NCBI RefSeq assembly: GCF_014898055.3
Contig: NW_023603184.1
Span: forward strand, 35,463,359-35,527,358
Source of the DNA: Talpa occidentalis
Taxonomy: Eukaryota; Chordata; Mammalia; Eulipotyphla; Talpidae
DNA: 64,000 nucleotides
Direction of reading: 5' to 3'
This document shows positions 1 to 12,008 of the stretch, one piece after another (the stretch's first letter is position 1; the number at the start of each line of letters is the position of its first letter). The notes under the pieces are model-generated. The model was not told the DNA's origin. It searched no databases and worked only from the letters and a program-made list of their open reading frames with translations. The translations under genes were made by a program, and so were the position numbers.

Positions 1-828
1 ACTAAATGTCTTTGTCTCATGGGGAGACTGCACGAAACCTGCTGAATGGGGAGCTAACTAAAACTTTTCTCAGTCATTACCCAAGAACCGCTCTCTGAAT
101 CCCACATCTCTTTCATTAAAATGACATCAGATATAAGTGAGAAGGACGAACAAAGTTAGTGATCTCTAAGGAACTACAGAGATCAACCCGCGGTGAAGCA
201 GTGACTAGAAATGAGGTACAGAACTTGCCAACCCTCACGAATCAAGGTTCCCCAGCGCAGACAGGCCACGTGGAGGAAAATGTATAGAATCATGAAGAAA
301 TATGACACTCGTACACTGTAACATTAACCCCTAGGATTCAAACGTCTCTGCCTGTGTTCCTGGTGGAAAAGGCGCTTTCTACTTCTAAACAGTCAAGGAT
401 CCTCTCTGTCCGAAAAAGATGCAATTCAAAATAATAGAATAGGAAGGAGTGGGTAGATTCGGCCTGGAGAAATGTCAGTCCTTCTGAAGTAAACAAAGCC
501 TTCCTCCTTCAAACCCACCTTCTTTTCAGGCCACTGCTCCCCTACATTACCCTTCAGTTAATGCAATCAGCAGGGAGCTGCAAGCTGGGCCTTTGCCCCC
601 TTTCAGAGACACCTTGGCCTTCCCATGAAAAGTCAGACTCACCAAATCAGTTTTTCCTCTGAAGTTTTCAAACTCTTTGTTCCAGAAACTCTCAACAGGC
701 CTTCAGAGACCACGGAAAAGTTGTGACTCCTTGGGGAAGAGTGAAGACAGGCCAGACGCAGATAAGGTCGGGATGCACTGGGCCTGACTGCCACAGGGAG
801 GAAGAGTGGAGTGAAATGAAACTGAAAC

Positions 829-1825
829 TCTAACAGGGCGGTCCCCAGGAAAAAGGGAAGCACCAACCGGATTTCCTGCCCCATCAAGGGAGGTGGACTG
901 AGCATGGAGGAGAAGCAGCTGGGGAGAGGGAGGTTAATGGTTTTCAGGCTTTTCTGCCCTCCCACCATTAGCATTGCCCTTCCTGATGGGGCACCCCCAG
1001 TTGTTACACTGTTGTAACCTGTGTTATTTACCTCTGTGGGCCATGGGATTAGTATTGAGACAGTCACCAAGAGAAGCAGAAGCAGGAGAGAGGCAGGGGA
1101 GAGAGAAAGCCAGAAGAGAGAAAGAAACCCAGAGTGAGGACTTGCCAGGGTCTTGGACGCCTCCTGGCCTCCTGGCCGCCTGACACCCCTGCCTGCATGT
1201 ACCTGTTTGCCACACTACATGTAAAGCTTAAGAAAAGCCTGAGAAATCCACAGAGGGCTCCTGGACTCCTCCTTTACCCAATCTGCTGGAATCATAGGAA
1301 ACCTGCTCAGTGGTGCATCCTGCCCCTGCAGCAGGAGACTGTCATAGGAAGGAAGCAGGATGTAGGGGGAGGAGGGGGCCTGCAGGAGGCACATGAAGCC
1401 TGGAGACATGTGAAGAAGCTGCACTTGGTTTTTCATACTGGACTGGCTGAAAAGGATGTAGGTGAGAGACCCAAGTGAAGGTGACAGTGGCAGCGTTTAT
1501 CTCGATTGTGATTTTTCTCTTTTCCTCCCAGACTTGTCTGGTCAGTTTCTGACCCTTGTCTATGGGTCCCTGTCTAAAGGTGTTGTGGACTGTGGCAGGC
1601 TTTTGGGCCTTGCTTTGGCCAATCCTGTTTGGCTGCACTTTTTCCCATGAGGGGATAGGTAACTTTGGGTGCTTGATTTGGGCACTATATTCTTTGTCTT
1701 CTCTGTATTGCACACTAATTGTATTGAAGTTCTTTTCCATTGACGGTCTTATGTTTTGTCTTGATGTGGCAGATGGCAGAAATATTGAGAGCAGGTATGT
1801 TTATCCCCACCTGTGTGATATGTCA
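829..1825 (+). repeat. Solo LTR, old long subtype of the TGTAACAGGG family
   Basis: From about 829 the sequence resembles the LTR family seen at 23,815, beginning CTAACAGGGCGGTCCCC. It has an inserted purine-rich stretch at 1,070-1,140 and then follows the family closely through 1,380-1,790, including the late AATTGTATTGAAG segment. It is more diverged than the other copies and is shared with 41,814, so it predates the duplication. Ends are approximate. Confidence 0.75.
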
Positions 1826-2828
1826 TAATCCAAACATTCATATTCCTTAGAATGGAAGCTTTAAAATGCTAGTCCTTATTCTTCCAGTTCCTTTATTCTA
1901 AAGCCAGTCAGTATAACAGGCTTCCCTTTTCTTGGAGCAAGACTGATACTGTATTTTCTATCCAAAGAAACGTATGTGATTACTTCAAAAACTTTCTCTG
2001 CTATATCAACAAGAAGGTTGTTTGTCTATCTAATTAAAAAAAGTGTACCTCTTTTAGAGAATTTTCTCAGAAATTCATTGAACAAAAAACTTGCCTAGAG
2101 AGAAGAAATGAAACAGGTTTCTTTGAGCACATCCACCATGCAGTGGAGCTAGAGAATTCACAGCAGGTGCTGGTTAATAGCGTCATTCCTTTTTGATGTC
2201 CAGAGGAATAACACCACTATTGCCTTGGAAGGTGTTGACCAGGAACAACTACAAGGATCATGTAAGAATGTAAAAATTCACCTGGACTATTGTATCTCTG
2301 TGCAGAACACGATGTGGTGGAAGGAAAAGGTGCACATGATACACTGATAGAGAAGCACATGGTACTGAGCACCTCTGTCAGCAGGAAAAGGGCCAAGTGC
2401 ACTGCCCATCTGAAGCTGATTGCAATGGCTCAAGCACAAGCAGTTCTGTAAACGCATCTATCCCAGTTCAGCCAGCTAGAAACAGTTGGCTTCACTGCAT
2501 GGAAAGCAGGCTATGTGACCAAAATCTTTCTGCATTACTGTCTATTAAAGTTGTGGTTTAACCTTCCTAAAAGTGAAGAGTGAAAGCAATCTATTTGCCA
2601 GTGAGATGTTTCTCATCCTTCCTGCCCTGCAAGTAAGTTGTTCCAGTAACAGTGGAATAGGACTGAGAATCCAGAAATGAACCAACACTTGTATGGACAA
2701 TTTATCCAGAATAGAGGAGTCAAGAATAAACAGCAGAGAGGGCAAAGTCTCTTCAACAACTTATTTGGGGAAAACTAAACTGCCACATGCTAAAGAGGGA
2801 AACTAGAGAGCTATGTCACACCTTACAC

Positions 2829-3090
2829 AAAGATAACTCAAAATGAATTAAAGACTTGGATGGCAATCTTTGAAACCACAAAATACATAGAGGAAAACAA
2901 ACAAAACCCTCCAAGCCACTCGCTTAGGAAAGTCTTTGTGTAATTGTCTCCAATGATATAGACACGAAACATAATATAAATAAATGGGACTACATGAAAC
3001 AAAAAAGTCTTCTGCACAGTGAAAGAATCTGTCATTAAAACAAAAAGACATCTACTTGAATGGAGAAAATATTTGCACATCATACATTAT
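2829..3090 (+). mobile_element. L1 ORF2 3' fragment, sense strand
   Basis: An adenine-rich stretch matches the 3' part of L1 ORF2 in the sense orientation, including the segments 'aattaaagacttgga' and 'aatgggactacatgaaac' typical of L1. It is short, frame-broken, and shared with 45,123-45,380, so it is an ancient fragment present before the duplication. Confidence 0.75.
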
Positions 3091-3344
3091 GCATATAAGA
3101 ACTGGGGTGTATGCCAGAGGTATGGCTACATGGCTAAATGATATTACACTCTGTGTGTGTGATTGTGTGTGTTTAGTCATTCTTTAGTCAGTCTGGGGGG
3201 CAGGACAGGTGGATCAACTGCAATACACTGCTGAGGGGAAGAGCGGGCGAGACTGGAGTGGTCTGCTGGCCCATGTGGGTTAGCTCCCTTGCTGAGGATC
3301 AAACTCATGATGCAGTGGCTGGCACTGAGCCATGTTTTAAAACT
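3091..3344 (-). mobile_element. Old tRNA-derived SINE, reverse, carrying an inverted insert
   Basis: A reverse-orientation SINE of the older 'gcatataagaactgg' subtype. In the partner copy (45,381 onward) the element is continuous. Here about 25 bp of it is replaced by about 65 bp of foreign sequence (see 3,127-3,184). Confidence 0.8.
3127..3184. other. Inverted templated insert copied from an L1 3' end
   Basis: The bases from 'ctacatggctaaatg' to 'gtttagtcattc' are the reverse complement of sequence at 49,754-49,813 in block A2, and nearly the same at 7,484-7,543 in A1. The 'taGcc' variant matches A2 better than A1, which reads 'taCcc'. The insert interrupts a SINE that is intact in A2. A short inverted copy like this fits template switching during repair; the mechanism is inferred. 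Confidence 0.85.
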
Positions 3345-4139
3345 CATGTTGAAAATTGTGTGAATTGTGAATTCAGGTTTCCTACTCACCCAGATTTCCA
3401 GGAATCACTTGACAGGAGCTGATATCTCTCAGCTAAATCTTATATCTCACAGGAGAGTCCCATGATATTAACCAAGGGCATGTGTTCAGTTCAGGGACTC
3501 ACTGGGAGAGGAGAAATACTTGTCACACTCTCTCAGCTACCAATTCCCTCCAGTTCAGTCACATAAAGTACATAAAAAATACATCTATTAATATCTCTCC
3601 TTCAACAGCTATCTGGGTACAGGGGAAAGTTCCCTCACCACCGTGAGTTTTTCTGAGACTGGATGCATAAATGAACATCAGACAAATTAGTATGAGAAAA
3701 ACACCAAATTAAATAGCATATGTAGAGGGAATTATACAGCAGTAAGTTCTAAGGTAAATGGAAGACAGCAAGGGCTTATATCCTATAATAAGGGTTTGAG
3801 TCACCAGGGAGATAGGAGAGGGTTTCACATCATGAGGAAATGACTTCATATGACAGAACATTGCCTTTGATTGTTTGCCCTTCCTTAAGATAGGTTTCTC
3901 CTTTTAAAAAAAAATTATGCAGATATCCCTATACCTAGGAAAACTTAAATCTTCAAGTAATGGTAACAGTTTCTCATGAAACTGTTTCTCACAGGATCTT
4001 GACGGACCTTCATTCCATATACCAAGGTGACAGGTATTGAAATGGCTACTCTGGATATCTAGGAAATCTTGTCTAACTTTTGAGGGGAGGGGGCAACAGA
4101 TCTACAGCACCATGCTCTCTATCTTCAGTATGAACATGG

Positions 4140-4255
4140 GAGTGGAATACATTCAGAACATCATCCACTGGCTTAAGAGTTTGCTCCTTCCTGTTCTTGC
4201 CTCTGGCCTACACCCCAATTCTTGTATGCATAAATAAATAAAAATAAATCTTAAA
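4140..4255 (+). mobile_element. Old SINE 3' fragment
   Basis: The 3' portion of an old SINE, recognised by 'ctacaccccaattcttgtatgcataaa' in pieces and by the AATAAA-rich tail ending in ATCTT. It is shared with 46,380-46,497. The upstream part is too diverged to bound. Confidence 0.55.
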
Positions 4256-6392
4256 AAAAACAGAAAATTATATATTCTATTTCAAAGAAAAGCAAAAGGA
4301 GTAATATTTAAAGTAGATTAATATACATTCTTAATATCCATGGTTTCAACCCAGAGAGAAAATTAATAGATACTAATCTGGATCAGTGCTCATGTTCCAG
4401 GAAATGAGAAATTGCAGAATTTTATCATTTAATTCCTGCAACATTTCTATCAGTTCAGCCTCAGTATTGCTATTTCTAATGAGAAACTGAATCCAATTAA
4501 TGCTAGTTTAAAAAGGACTAGTAAGAAGCATTATCACCCTGATAATGAATTTCTGTCTGATTTCAAAGTTTAGGTTTTTAACTATCCAGAGTGTTCACTC
4601 TCAACATCATTTTACCTGCAAGAGCAGCCTGGTCATGACATTGTTCACCCTGGCTCTAGCCATTACAATGACTGCCCATGTTCATTGATAGGTAACTAGA
4701 CTGAGCATACACCTCTACTTCCTGGCACCCGAGGTTTCCCATGGTGTGCCCAGCTTCTTCAACAGATCAGCATCTTCTGGCTTCTCCTTCTCCATTCAAC
4801 ATCCTAAGGAAAATGCTCCTACCTTTTCTTTTGGGACATACTCAAGAGAAGGCGCTTGTGTTGGAGAAATACAGAGCCATGGGAGGCTGAGCACTGATTC
4901 CTACTGAATCCCAGGACAAGTTAGGGTTAAGTATGCAGCTTCAGGCACAGTGCAAGCAGGGACTAAGGAGACTTAAGGGAGGCCCCTGAGATGAGGGCAG
5001 AGAAATTCAGGAGGGCCAGTGCTGGCAGTAAAAGTAAATTTTAGGAGACCTTGGACAGGGAGGTAAACTACTAAGAGAGGAGCTGGGAAAATGGGCACTT
5101 CTGCCCAGAGGAGTATAGCCACTAGGAGGAAGAGCCAATCACAAAAAAGGATGATGAGATTTAAGTGGGGTTTGGGGGGGTGTTTAATTATCCCTAGAGA
5201 GGCCTTCCTTGCCCCTCCCAAGTACAGCATACTGGGAAGTTCTTGCTTTCTTCCGTCAAATAACTTTGTCCTTACTTTCTTAAGGTCTGTTTCTGATTAC
5301 TCATCTAAAATGTCTGAAAATTTCTTTTTTATAGTTTTGTGGGACAAAAACATGTTGCGGCTCAAGGTCTAAAGTCACAATGCACAGGGGCATCAATAAG
5401 TTTATCTATTCTTGCAGCTATCTGTTAGGAATTCCTTCTTCATAGGATATATTTGAAGATTGACTGGGATAAAGAAACTGTGTGTATAATTATACCTATG
5501 TGCATGCATACACACACATATATACACATTTGTGCGTGTGTGTAAGTGTGTGACTATCCCATTCCCAGCCCAAGCACTTTCTTTTTCATCTTTCTGGAAC
5601 AACTTATTACCCCTCTATATGTTGCTGTGTGCTCTGTGCAAGAACCTACTCTAGTTTACAGTGCATATCTTTCTAAAAAGAGTGTGTGTTTTTGCTCTTC
5701 TTGGTAAATCTATTCCTCTTGTTGATTTTGAAAGTGATTAGAGAAGCGAATGGGGTGAATGTATGGTGGGACACTAAGTGTTTCATCACAGGCAAAAGTC
5801 TACCAAAAAGCTGTCCCTTTTGAGAATATCTGTTCCTACACATGTTCCTAGACAGCTATTGTGCAGATTTTGGAAACTGGTTCCTTTGCAGTTTCCCATT
5901 TCCAATAAAGGACTTAAAAAGGCCCTCAGTATGTGTGTTTTCTCTATATTCCACATATAAGTGAAATAATTCACTATTTCACATAGAAGATCGTGGCAGC
6001 AGAACTGAGCCTTCTAGAGGGGGAGGGAGAAGGGGCAGCACAAAGGAGGAGGGCACATGGCCCCAGGGAGGGGTGTGGTGTTTGGATGGGGGGCTGGTGA
6101 CATACCTCTGAGATGTGAACCTATTCCCCTAATCAGGTAGCAGGTTGTAAACTAGTGTTACCTCAATAAAGGGAAAAAGTAGCCTGAGTATGAAAAGGTA
6201 CATAAAACAAGGTTGGAATTGGAGTCATCTTGACAGCAGCTTGGGGGCTTGAAAAATGAGACTTTAGTAGAATCAGTTATTCCAAATGTGCACATTGTGT
6301 TACACAGAACATGGAGACAGTTTAATATTTTCAGTAATCATGAGAGCAAATATCTACTATATTGTTCAGGACACTGACATGCTATTTACTGC

Positions 6393-6664
6393 TTCCCTGG
6401 TGGCCTAGGGATTAGTCTCAGGACTATGACCACTATGCAGTAAGTTTGCCACCAATGGCCAGGGAGCTGACCTACACGGCGCAGCAAACCTCTCCTGTCT
6501 CACCTGCTGCTCTGAAATACAGCAGTTTATCTCATAATCTACCTTTTCTGGTCCCAACTCTATCTCTGGTGAATCCTCTCACCCCCCCATCTTTGGTTAC
6601 ACCTAGTCCTTCTATGCAAAAATTAAATAAATGAATGAATGAATGAATAAATAAATAAATAAAT
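6393..6664 (+). mobile_element. Old tRNA-derived SINE, forward
   Basis: A diverged full-length SINE runs from 'ctggtggcctaggg' through 'cctctcctgtctcacctg' and 'atctctggtgaatcctctcac', and ends in a TGAA/TAAA repeat tail. The B-box region is eroded. Partner copy at 48,659-48,928, so it predates the duplication. Confidence 0.85.
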
Positions 6665-7439
6665 GAAAGTTAGGAGCACTTTAAAATTCCACTTTATATC
6701 ATAAAAAGAAGCTCAGAATGTATACATCCTGTACACTTTGTAAAAGATGAAATAGATTTAAACTCAAACAATACGTATGTAGAATTTTTACTGAGTGTGA
6801 CACTCATAGATAGATCTCACTCCCAATAATGACAAAAAACTTTATCACCAAACTGTCTTCTGTCTCTTGTTTCAAAGGAGTAGTAGGAAGTACCTATTTA
6901 AAAGGAACAAGTGAAATTCTAGGCTGGGAAAGCTTCTGGAAGAGATGAGATGAAAATATGTATGCATTTCCTTATAGTCTCAGGAGACAGAATTCAGGTT
7001 CTAGGGGCCCTTCCACTTCCTACTCCTAGACAGGAGATGTATCAACCATTTTAACTCCTGTCCCTTAAGATGAAATGTAGCCTGGTAGTTGTAGTAACCT
7101 ATAAATAATGGATCCCCAGAAAAGTCAATCTAGACAATGTGGTCACTTTCATTTGAGACCAAATTCTCACAGGCCCAAGGACTCTCTTGTACTTGCTTTA
7201 TAATTAGTTTACAGGTATGAACTAAACCAATGAAAATTTTCTACTCTTGATATTGTAATGTAAGAGGCTCCAATGTTTTCTTCAAAAATTTCTTAGCCAT
7301 TCTCTGCACTGTGCATTGCCATGAAAGTTATAAAACAGATTCACTATTTACAAACACACACATACTTACACGAAGAGTTTTAGTTTGATTGCATAGAATT
7401 TATGTCTCAATATGGAAATAGTTGATGTGCTTATAATAC

Positions 7440-7870
7440 AGTATACTCATATTACAACAACATAAGTGTCCATTGGTGGAAGAATGACTAAACACACACA
7501 CAATCACACACACAGAGTGTAATATCATTTACCCATGTAAGAAGAATTGAATTTTACCATTTGTGACAACAAGGCTACATAAAGAAGGGAATTTTTCAAA
7601 GTGAAATAGATCAGGCAAAGAAAGACAAATACTATGTGGTCTCACTCTTTAAAAAAAAGGAAATTTAGATACAAAGAACATATTAGTGGTTGTCAGAGGT
7701 AGGGCATGGGCATGGTGAAATGGGTGAAAGGCACCAGAACGTATAAACTTCCAGTTATATAAAATAAATTCACCAAGCATGTGATTTAATATACATAACT
7801 ATGACTATTAATGACTTCATTGTGTATTTGAAGGTTACTAAGAGAGTAGATATGGGGAAGAAGATCCGTT
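7440..7870 (+). mobile_element. Old L1 3' end (end of ORF2 and 3' UTR)
   Basis: Contains the L1 3' motifs 'agatcaggcaaagaaagac' and 'tatgtggtctcact', followed by 'gggtgaaaggcacc' and 'aacttccagttat', as expected of an old L1 3' UTR in sense orientation. It contains a (CA)n tract at 7,491-7,515. Present in both duplication copies (partner about 49,700-50,150). A segment of it was the source of the inverted insert at 3,127. Confidence 0.75.
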
Positions 7871-7951
7871 ATAAGTTTGTAAATTTAAGCTGATGATGTA
7901 TTAGTGACTGCCATTGTGAAAGGTAAAATGCCATTTAAAAAATGTTCCTCA

Positions 7952-8211
7952 GGGCCTCCCCGGTGGCGCAGCGGTTGAGCGCTGGGTTGCGAAGCTACCC
8001 ACAGCCTCTGCAGCACTGGTTTGATACCCGGCTGCACCCCGGCCACCGGAGGAGGGTCCCACATGACACGCAGACCTCTCCTGCAGCCCGCTGCTCCCCT
8101 CAGCAATGTACTTTGGTCCTTCTGCCTGCTCTGCTCCGCGCTCTGGCTCTGGTGAATTCTCTCACCCTCCTGTGCTTCTGACTGTACCCAGTGCTTGTAT
8201 AAATAAATGTT

Positions 8212-8242
<31 letters not shown>

Positions 8243-8274
8243 AAAAATAAACGGGCCTTCTAAAAAAAAAAAAT
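7952..8274 (+). mobile_element. tRNA-derived SINE, forward, full length
   Basis: Begins GGGCCTCCCCGGTGGCGCAG and ends in (TAAA)n, flanked by direct repeats AAAAAATGTTCCTCA (left 7,936-7,950 region; right about 8,275-8,289). The A-box-like and B-box regions are recognisable. The partner at 50,222 occupies the identical site, so insertion preceded the duplication. Confidence 0.95.
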
Positions 8275-8439
8275 AAAAAATGTTCCTCAGTGTGAGTCTA
8301 CTGAGAAAAAATTTTCCACAACATCATATGGTACATCATTAATTATCAGTTTCTGTTCCAAATTCAGGGAGACGGAAAAGAAGAATTTCAGAAAAAAAGT
8401 TGTCACAGTGTGCCAAAGCCAGATTACATGACAGGGGAC

Positions 8440-8700
8440 AGAATACGGAGGTTAATAAATGGTGCTTCTATGAAGCTACTGGCAGCCACTGCAGAACGGG
8501 GTCAATCCCTGGCCAGGGCGCTGACCCACATGGTGCAGCAGACCTCTCCTGTCTCACCTGCTAATCCCCTCAGCAGTATATTTCAGTAAATCCACCTGTT
8601 GTGCTCCCCACTATATCTCTGGTGAATCTTCTCATCCCGCGCACTTTTGGCCTACACCCCAGGTCTTGTATGCATAAATAAATAAAATAAACCTTTCAAA
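8440..8700 (+). mobile_element. Old tRNA-derived SINE, forward
   Basis: Diverged SINE with 'cctctcctgtctcacctgc', 'ctctggtgaatcttctc' and 'ggtcttgtatgcataaat', then an AAATAAA tail ending in 'cctttc'. The partner copy is at 50,690-50,950. Confidence 0.85.
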
Positions 8701-9872
8701 AAATAAAATAATGCTCTTCCAGAACCTTTTTTCTTTGAGTAACATTGACAAACCCTCCATTTTTCTACTTTCCCCACTTCCTTTGGGTAAAGTTCAATCC
8801 TTTCCACACTGCCATTCAAGAACAGAACTGAAACATCTGACTTTTCCTACTCATTCTTTCCTGCCATTCATTTTGTCTGTCTTGTTCATGCTCTGACTAC
8901 ATGTGCTAGATGAAAGATGGTGGAAGCTTCCATCACAGGGTCCACGGTGCCAGGAATGCAGAGCTTGGCAATCTTCACAGATCCAGTGATGAGAGACTTG
9001 TTGAGCAGCTGACAAGTCGATTTCTAGTTAAATCACAGATGTTTCAGCATTGTTTGCACCCCACAGAAGAGTAAGCTCTCTTAGCTCAGAAACTTTTCTA
9101 CTCCCTTCTATCTATGAGTCAGGAATTGAAAATCACTTAAGCATAACCACTGAGCACATTCACAGTTTTAGTTTCTCAATATGAATGAAGTTTGTTCTGA
9201 AAACATATGAACTTGGGATGTCTTTCAAGTATAATGATATCATCTAAATTTTGCATGAATTGCATTCTGGGAGCTGGCATTTATTCCTCTCTCCTTTGGT
9301 GTCACATAATACTCCTGTGGAGTATCCCTTCTCAAGCAGTCTTCACCCAGCAATGGTATGTTTTATGAAGGAATCTTTTCTATGTTACTTTTTCTTATTT
9401 CAGATCAATGATCAAAGATATGATGTAAGGAGTGACATAGGCACTCCACATGTGCCATGTATAGCTATGCATCCACAGAGCTAGACGTATTAACTACACT
9501 GAACATACCAATGATAACCATGGTTCTATGCTATTGTAGCAGTCAACGTAATTGCTGTAGCACATAATGCAATTCTGATATATTAACATTTATCTAAATG
9601 CCTTTGAAAAATTTTAGCCAACAGTGTTTCATATCTTTGTTCCTATGGTTTACTCAGAACTTACTCAATGCCTGTGTCTGTGGTGATTAAGGTTTTGTCT
9701 ATGGGCTAGTAACATTATATAGATATTTGACCAAACACTGTTCTCATTGTTTCTGTAATGGCATTTTCTAAATGAGAGGAACATTATCCCAGTAGACTAA
9801 ATGAAGATTACTCCCTTTATTGGTCGTGAGCTGAATTCAATCAACTGAGGGCCTTCAAGAAAAAAGACAGCG

Positions 9873-10230
9873 AGGGCCTCCCCGGTGGCGCAGCGGTTGA
9901 GCGCTGGGTTGCGAAGTTGCCGGCGACCTCTGCGGCGCAGCAGTTCGATCCCCAGCTGCTCCCCGGCCACCGGAGGAGGGTCCCACATGGCGTGCAGACC
10001 TCTCCTGCCGCCCGCTGCTCCCCTCAGCAGTGTACTTCGGTCCTTCTGCCTGCTCTGCTCCCCGCTCTGGCTCTGGTGAATTCTCTCGCCCTCCCGCGCT
10101 TCTGACTGTACCCAGTGCTTGTATAAACAAAACAAACAAACAAACAAAGAAAGAAAGAAAGAAAGAAAAACATGCCTCTATAAATTAAAAAAAAAAAAAA
10201 ATGTGTTAAAAAAATAAATAAATAAATAAA
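9873..10230 (+). mobile_element. Young SINE with extended tail, forward, copy-1 specific
   Basis: A near-consensus SINE with an extended 3' tail: AAAC and AAAG repeats, then ACATGCCTCTAT, then more A-rich sequence. It is flanked by AAGAAAAAAGACAGCGA (left) and AAGAAAAAGACAGCGA (right). The same site in block A2 (about 52,135) is empty, so it inserted after the duplication. Confidence 0.95.
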
Positions 10231-11310
10231 AAGAAAAAGACAGCGAACCCTCAAAAAAAGGATAATCTGCCTATAGTTAACCTAGACTTTTGAAAAGTTC
10301 TAGCTATGCCATTTTATTTTATGAAAGATTAACTTAGTAACATAGGATTGTAAAGTCAAAAAGCAAAAATTTTATTCATGGCTTGTTTTGCAGAGAGCCT
10401 ATATAGAGAATTTAGGGTAAGTTTGCAGGAAGATTTGAGTTATTATAAAGAACTGTATGACAAGCAGACGGGCAGACACAGAAGAAGGTATAGATGTTAG
10501 TGACCTACCAACCCTGATGGATACAATACACTGTCAATAGTGGGCCCTGGTCTTCTCTGTCACCCATTCTCTTGTATTGCCACCACCCCACCCTTCAGTG
10601 ACTCAGCCTTCCAGTGTGCTCACAGCCTTCTGACTTTGATTGAAACTACACTGTTCACACACTATTCTTCTTCATACAAGTCACGTATTTATCATATTAC
10701 TGTTGCTATTGCTGCGTTGTTTTAGGTTTTATTGTTTTCCATGAGCTGTCTGTACATCATGAAAGATTAGCAGTCAGGATGGATTACTGCATGAAACTGC
10801 CCTCAAGCTAAATAGCACGCCATTGAAATTCCATATTTAGTGAGTGCATATTTTTTTTCCAATGAAGATCTCAAATTCCTATATGAAAAACCTATTTGCT
10901 TTTATAACTGTTTGGTTCAGGCAGTAACTTTAGGCAATGATGCCTCCACATTGTTCATGGATGATCTTGTAGGGAGATTTCTTGTGTACTGATATTAGCC
11001 TGAGTGCAGCCAAACTTTCCCATGTAAATACTTTATCTGCTCATTAAGGTCCCAAAACAGTTCTGGCCCCAAAAATAGAAGATGATGTGACCATTGCTGG
11101 CGGTTTCTGAGGTGATCGGGAGAGGACAGTCCTACAATTGATTTGTAGACAGCAAATGCACAATTGGCACACTTCAGATTATCTGACCCCGGACTCACAG
11201 GGTTTCTGACCTTTTCCTGAGAGAAAGTGTAATTGGTAGCAAATTAAAAGTCTCATTCTTTTCAGCAGAAGGCTGTCTGAGGCCAGGAGATTCTGTTAAA
11301 AAGTAGCCTT

Positions 11311-11578
11311 CCAGGCCTCCCCAGTGGCACAGCGGGATGAGCGCCACCTTGTGAAGCTGTCCACAGCCTTGGCAGTGTGGGTTCGATGCAGCCCGGCTGG
11401 CAATGATCCCACATGGCAAGCAGACCTCTCCCTGTCTGGCCCACTGCTCCCCTTAGCAGTGTATATCAGTCAGTCTGCCTGTTCTGTTCCCCACTCTGTC
11501 TCTGGTGTATCCTCTCACCCTCCCACACCTCTGGCCTGTCCCCAGCCCTTGTATAAAAATAAATAAAAAAATAAAGAA
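11311..11578 (+). mobile_element. tRNA-derived SINE, forward, intermediate age
   Basis: Starts 'ccaggcctccccagtggc', with the B-box-like 'gggttcgatgcagcc' and a TAAAAATAAATAAA tail. A partner is present at 53,505-53,780, hence older than the duplication. Confidence 0.9.
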
Positions 11579-12008
11579 AAACAGAACAAAACAAAAAAGT
11601 AGAAACTTTCCAATATGTAGCTCTTTTCAGTTGCATATAGAAATTCATGTTTTTATTCCCTGTAACTAAGTACTTCATTCTGAACAGGAGGAGTGGGCAT
11701 TCCTGGAAATGGAGACCTTTGTTAATAATTCCAGAGTACAGATTTGTTTTCTAGTGAGGCACAGATTTCATAGTCAGAGCAATGGAGTGTTAGAAAGGCA
11801 AAAGCAAAGGGAAAACTTTGATCAATTTTTTTTAAAATAAATTTTATTTTATATTCCCCATACAATTACAATCCCCTTATTTTGACCCCAATCCCTCCTC
11901 TCCCTGCCCCCCACCCCCCATAGAGTGTCTCTGGTTCATAGTTTTTTGTTGATTTTGATTATCACTTTCTTATAGTTATTCATTTTCCTGGTCCCTTATT
12001 TAAGTTTC

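Larger units (their letters stand above)
1..11827. repeat. Segmental duplication, copy 1, block A (A1)
   Basis: The whole block aligns in the same orientation with 40,977-54,260. The first bases of the window match 40,977 onward, and the alignment ends at 11,827 where an L1 begins. Shared old SINEs at 6.4, 8.0, 8.5 and 11.3 kb show these predate the duplication. Copy-1-specific changes are a SINE at 9,873, a short inverted insert near 3,127 and a 282-bp loss at 10,741. The block holds an LTR, an L1 3' end and several SINEs, all listed separately. The other stretches (1-828, 1,830-2,828, 3,345-4,140, 4,256-6,390, 6,665-7,440, 8,700-9,870, 10,235-11,310) show no convincing exon: the small open frames there are not preserved between the copies. 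Seen directly; identity not computed. Confidence 0.95.
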
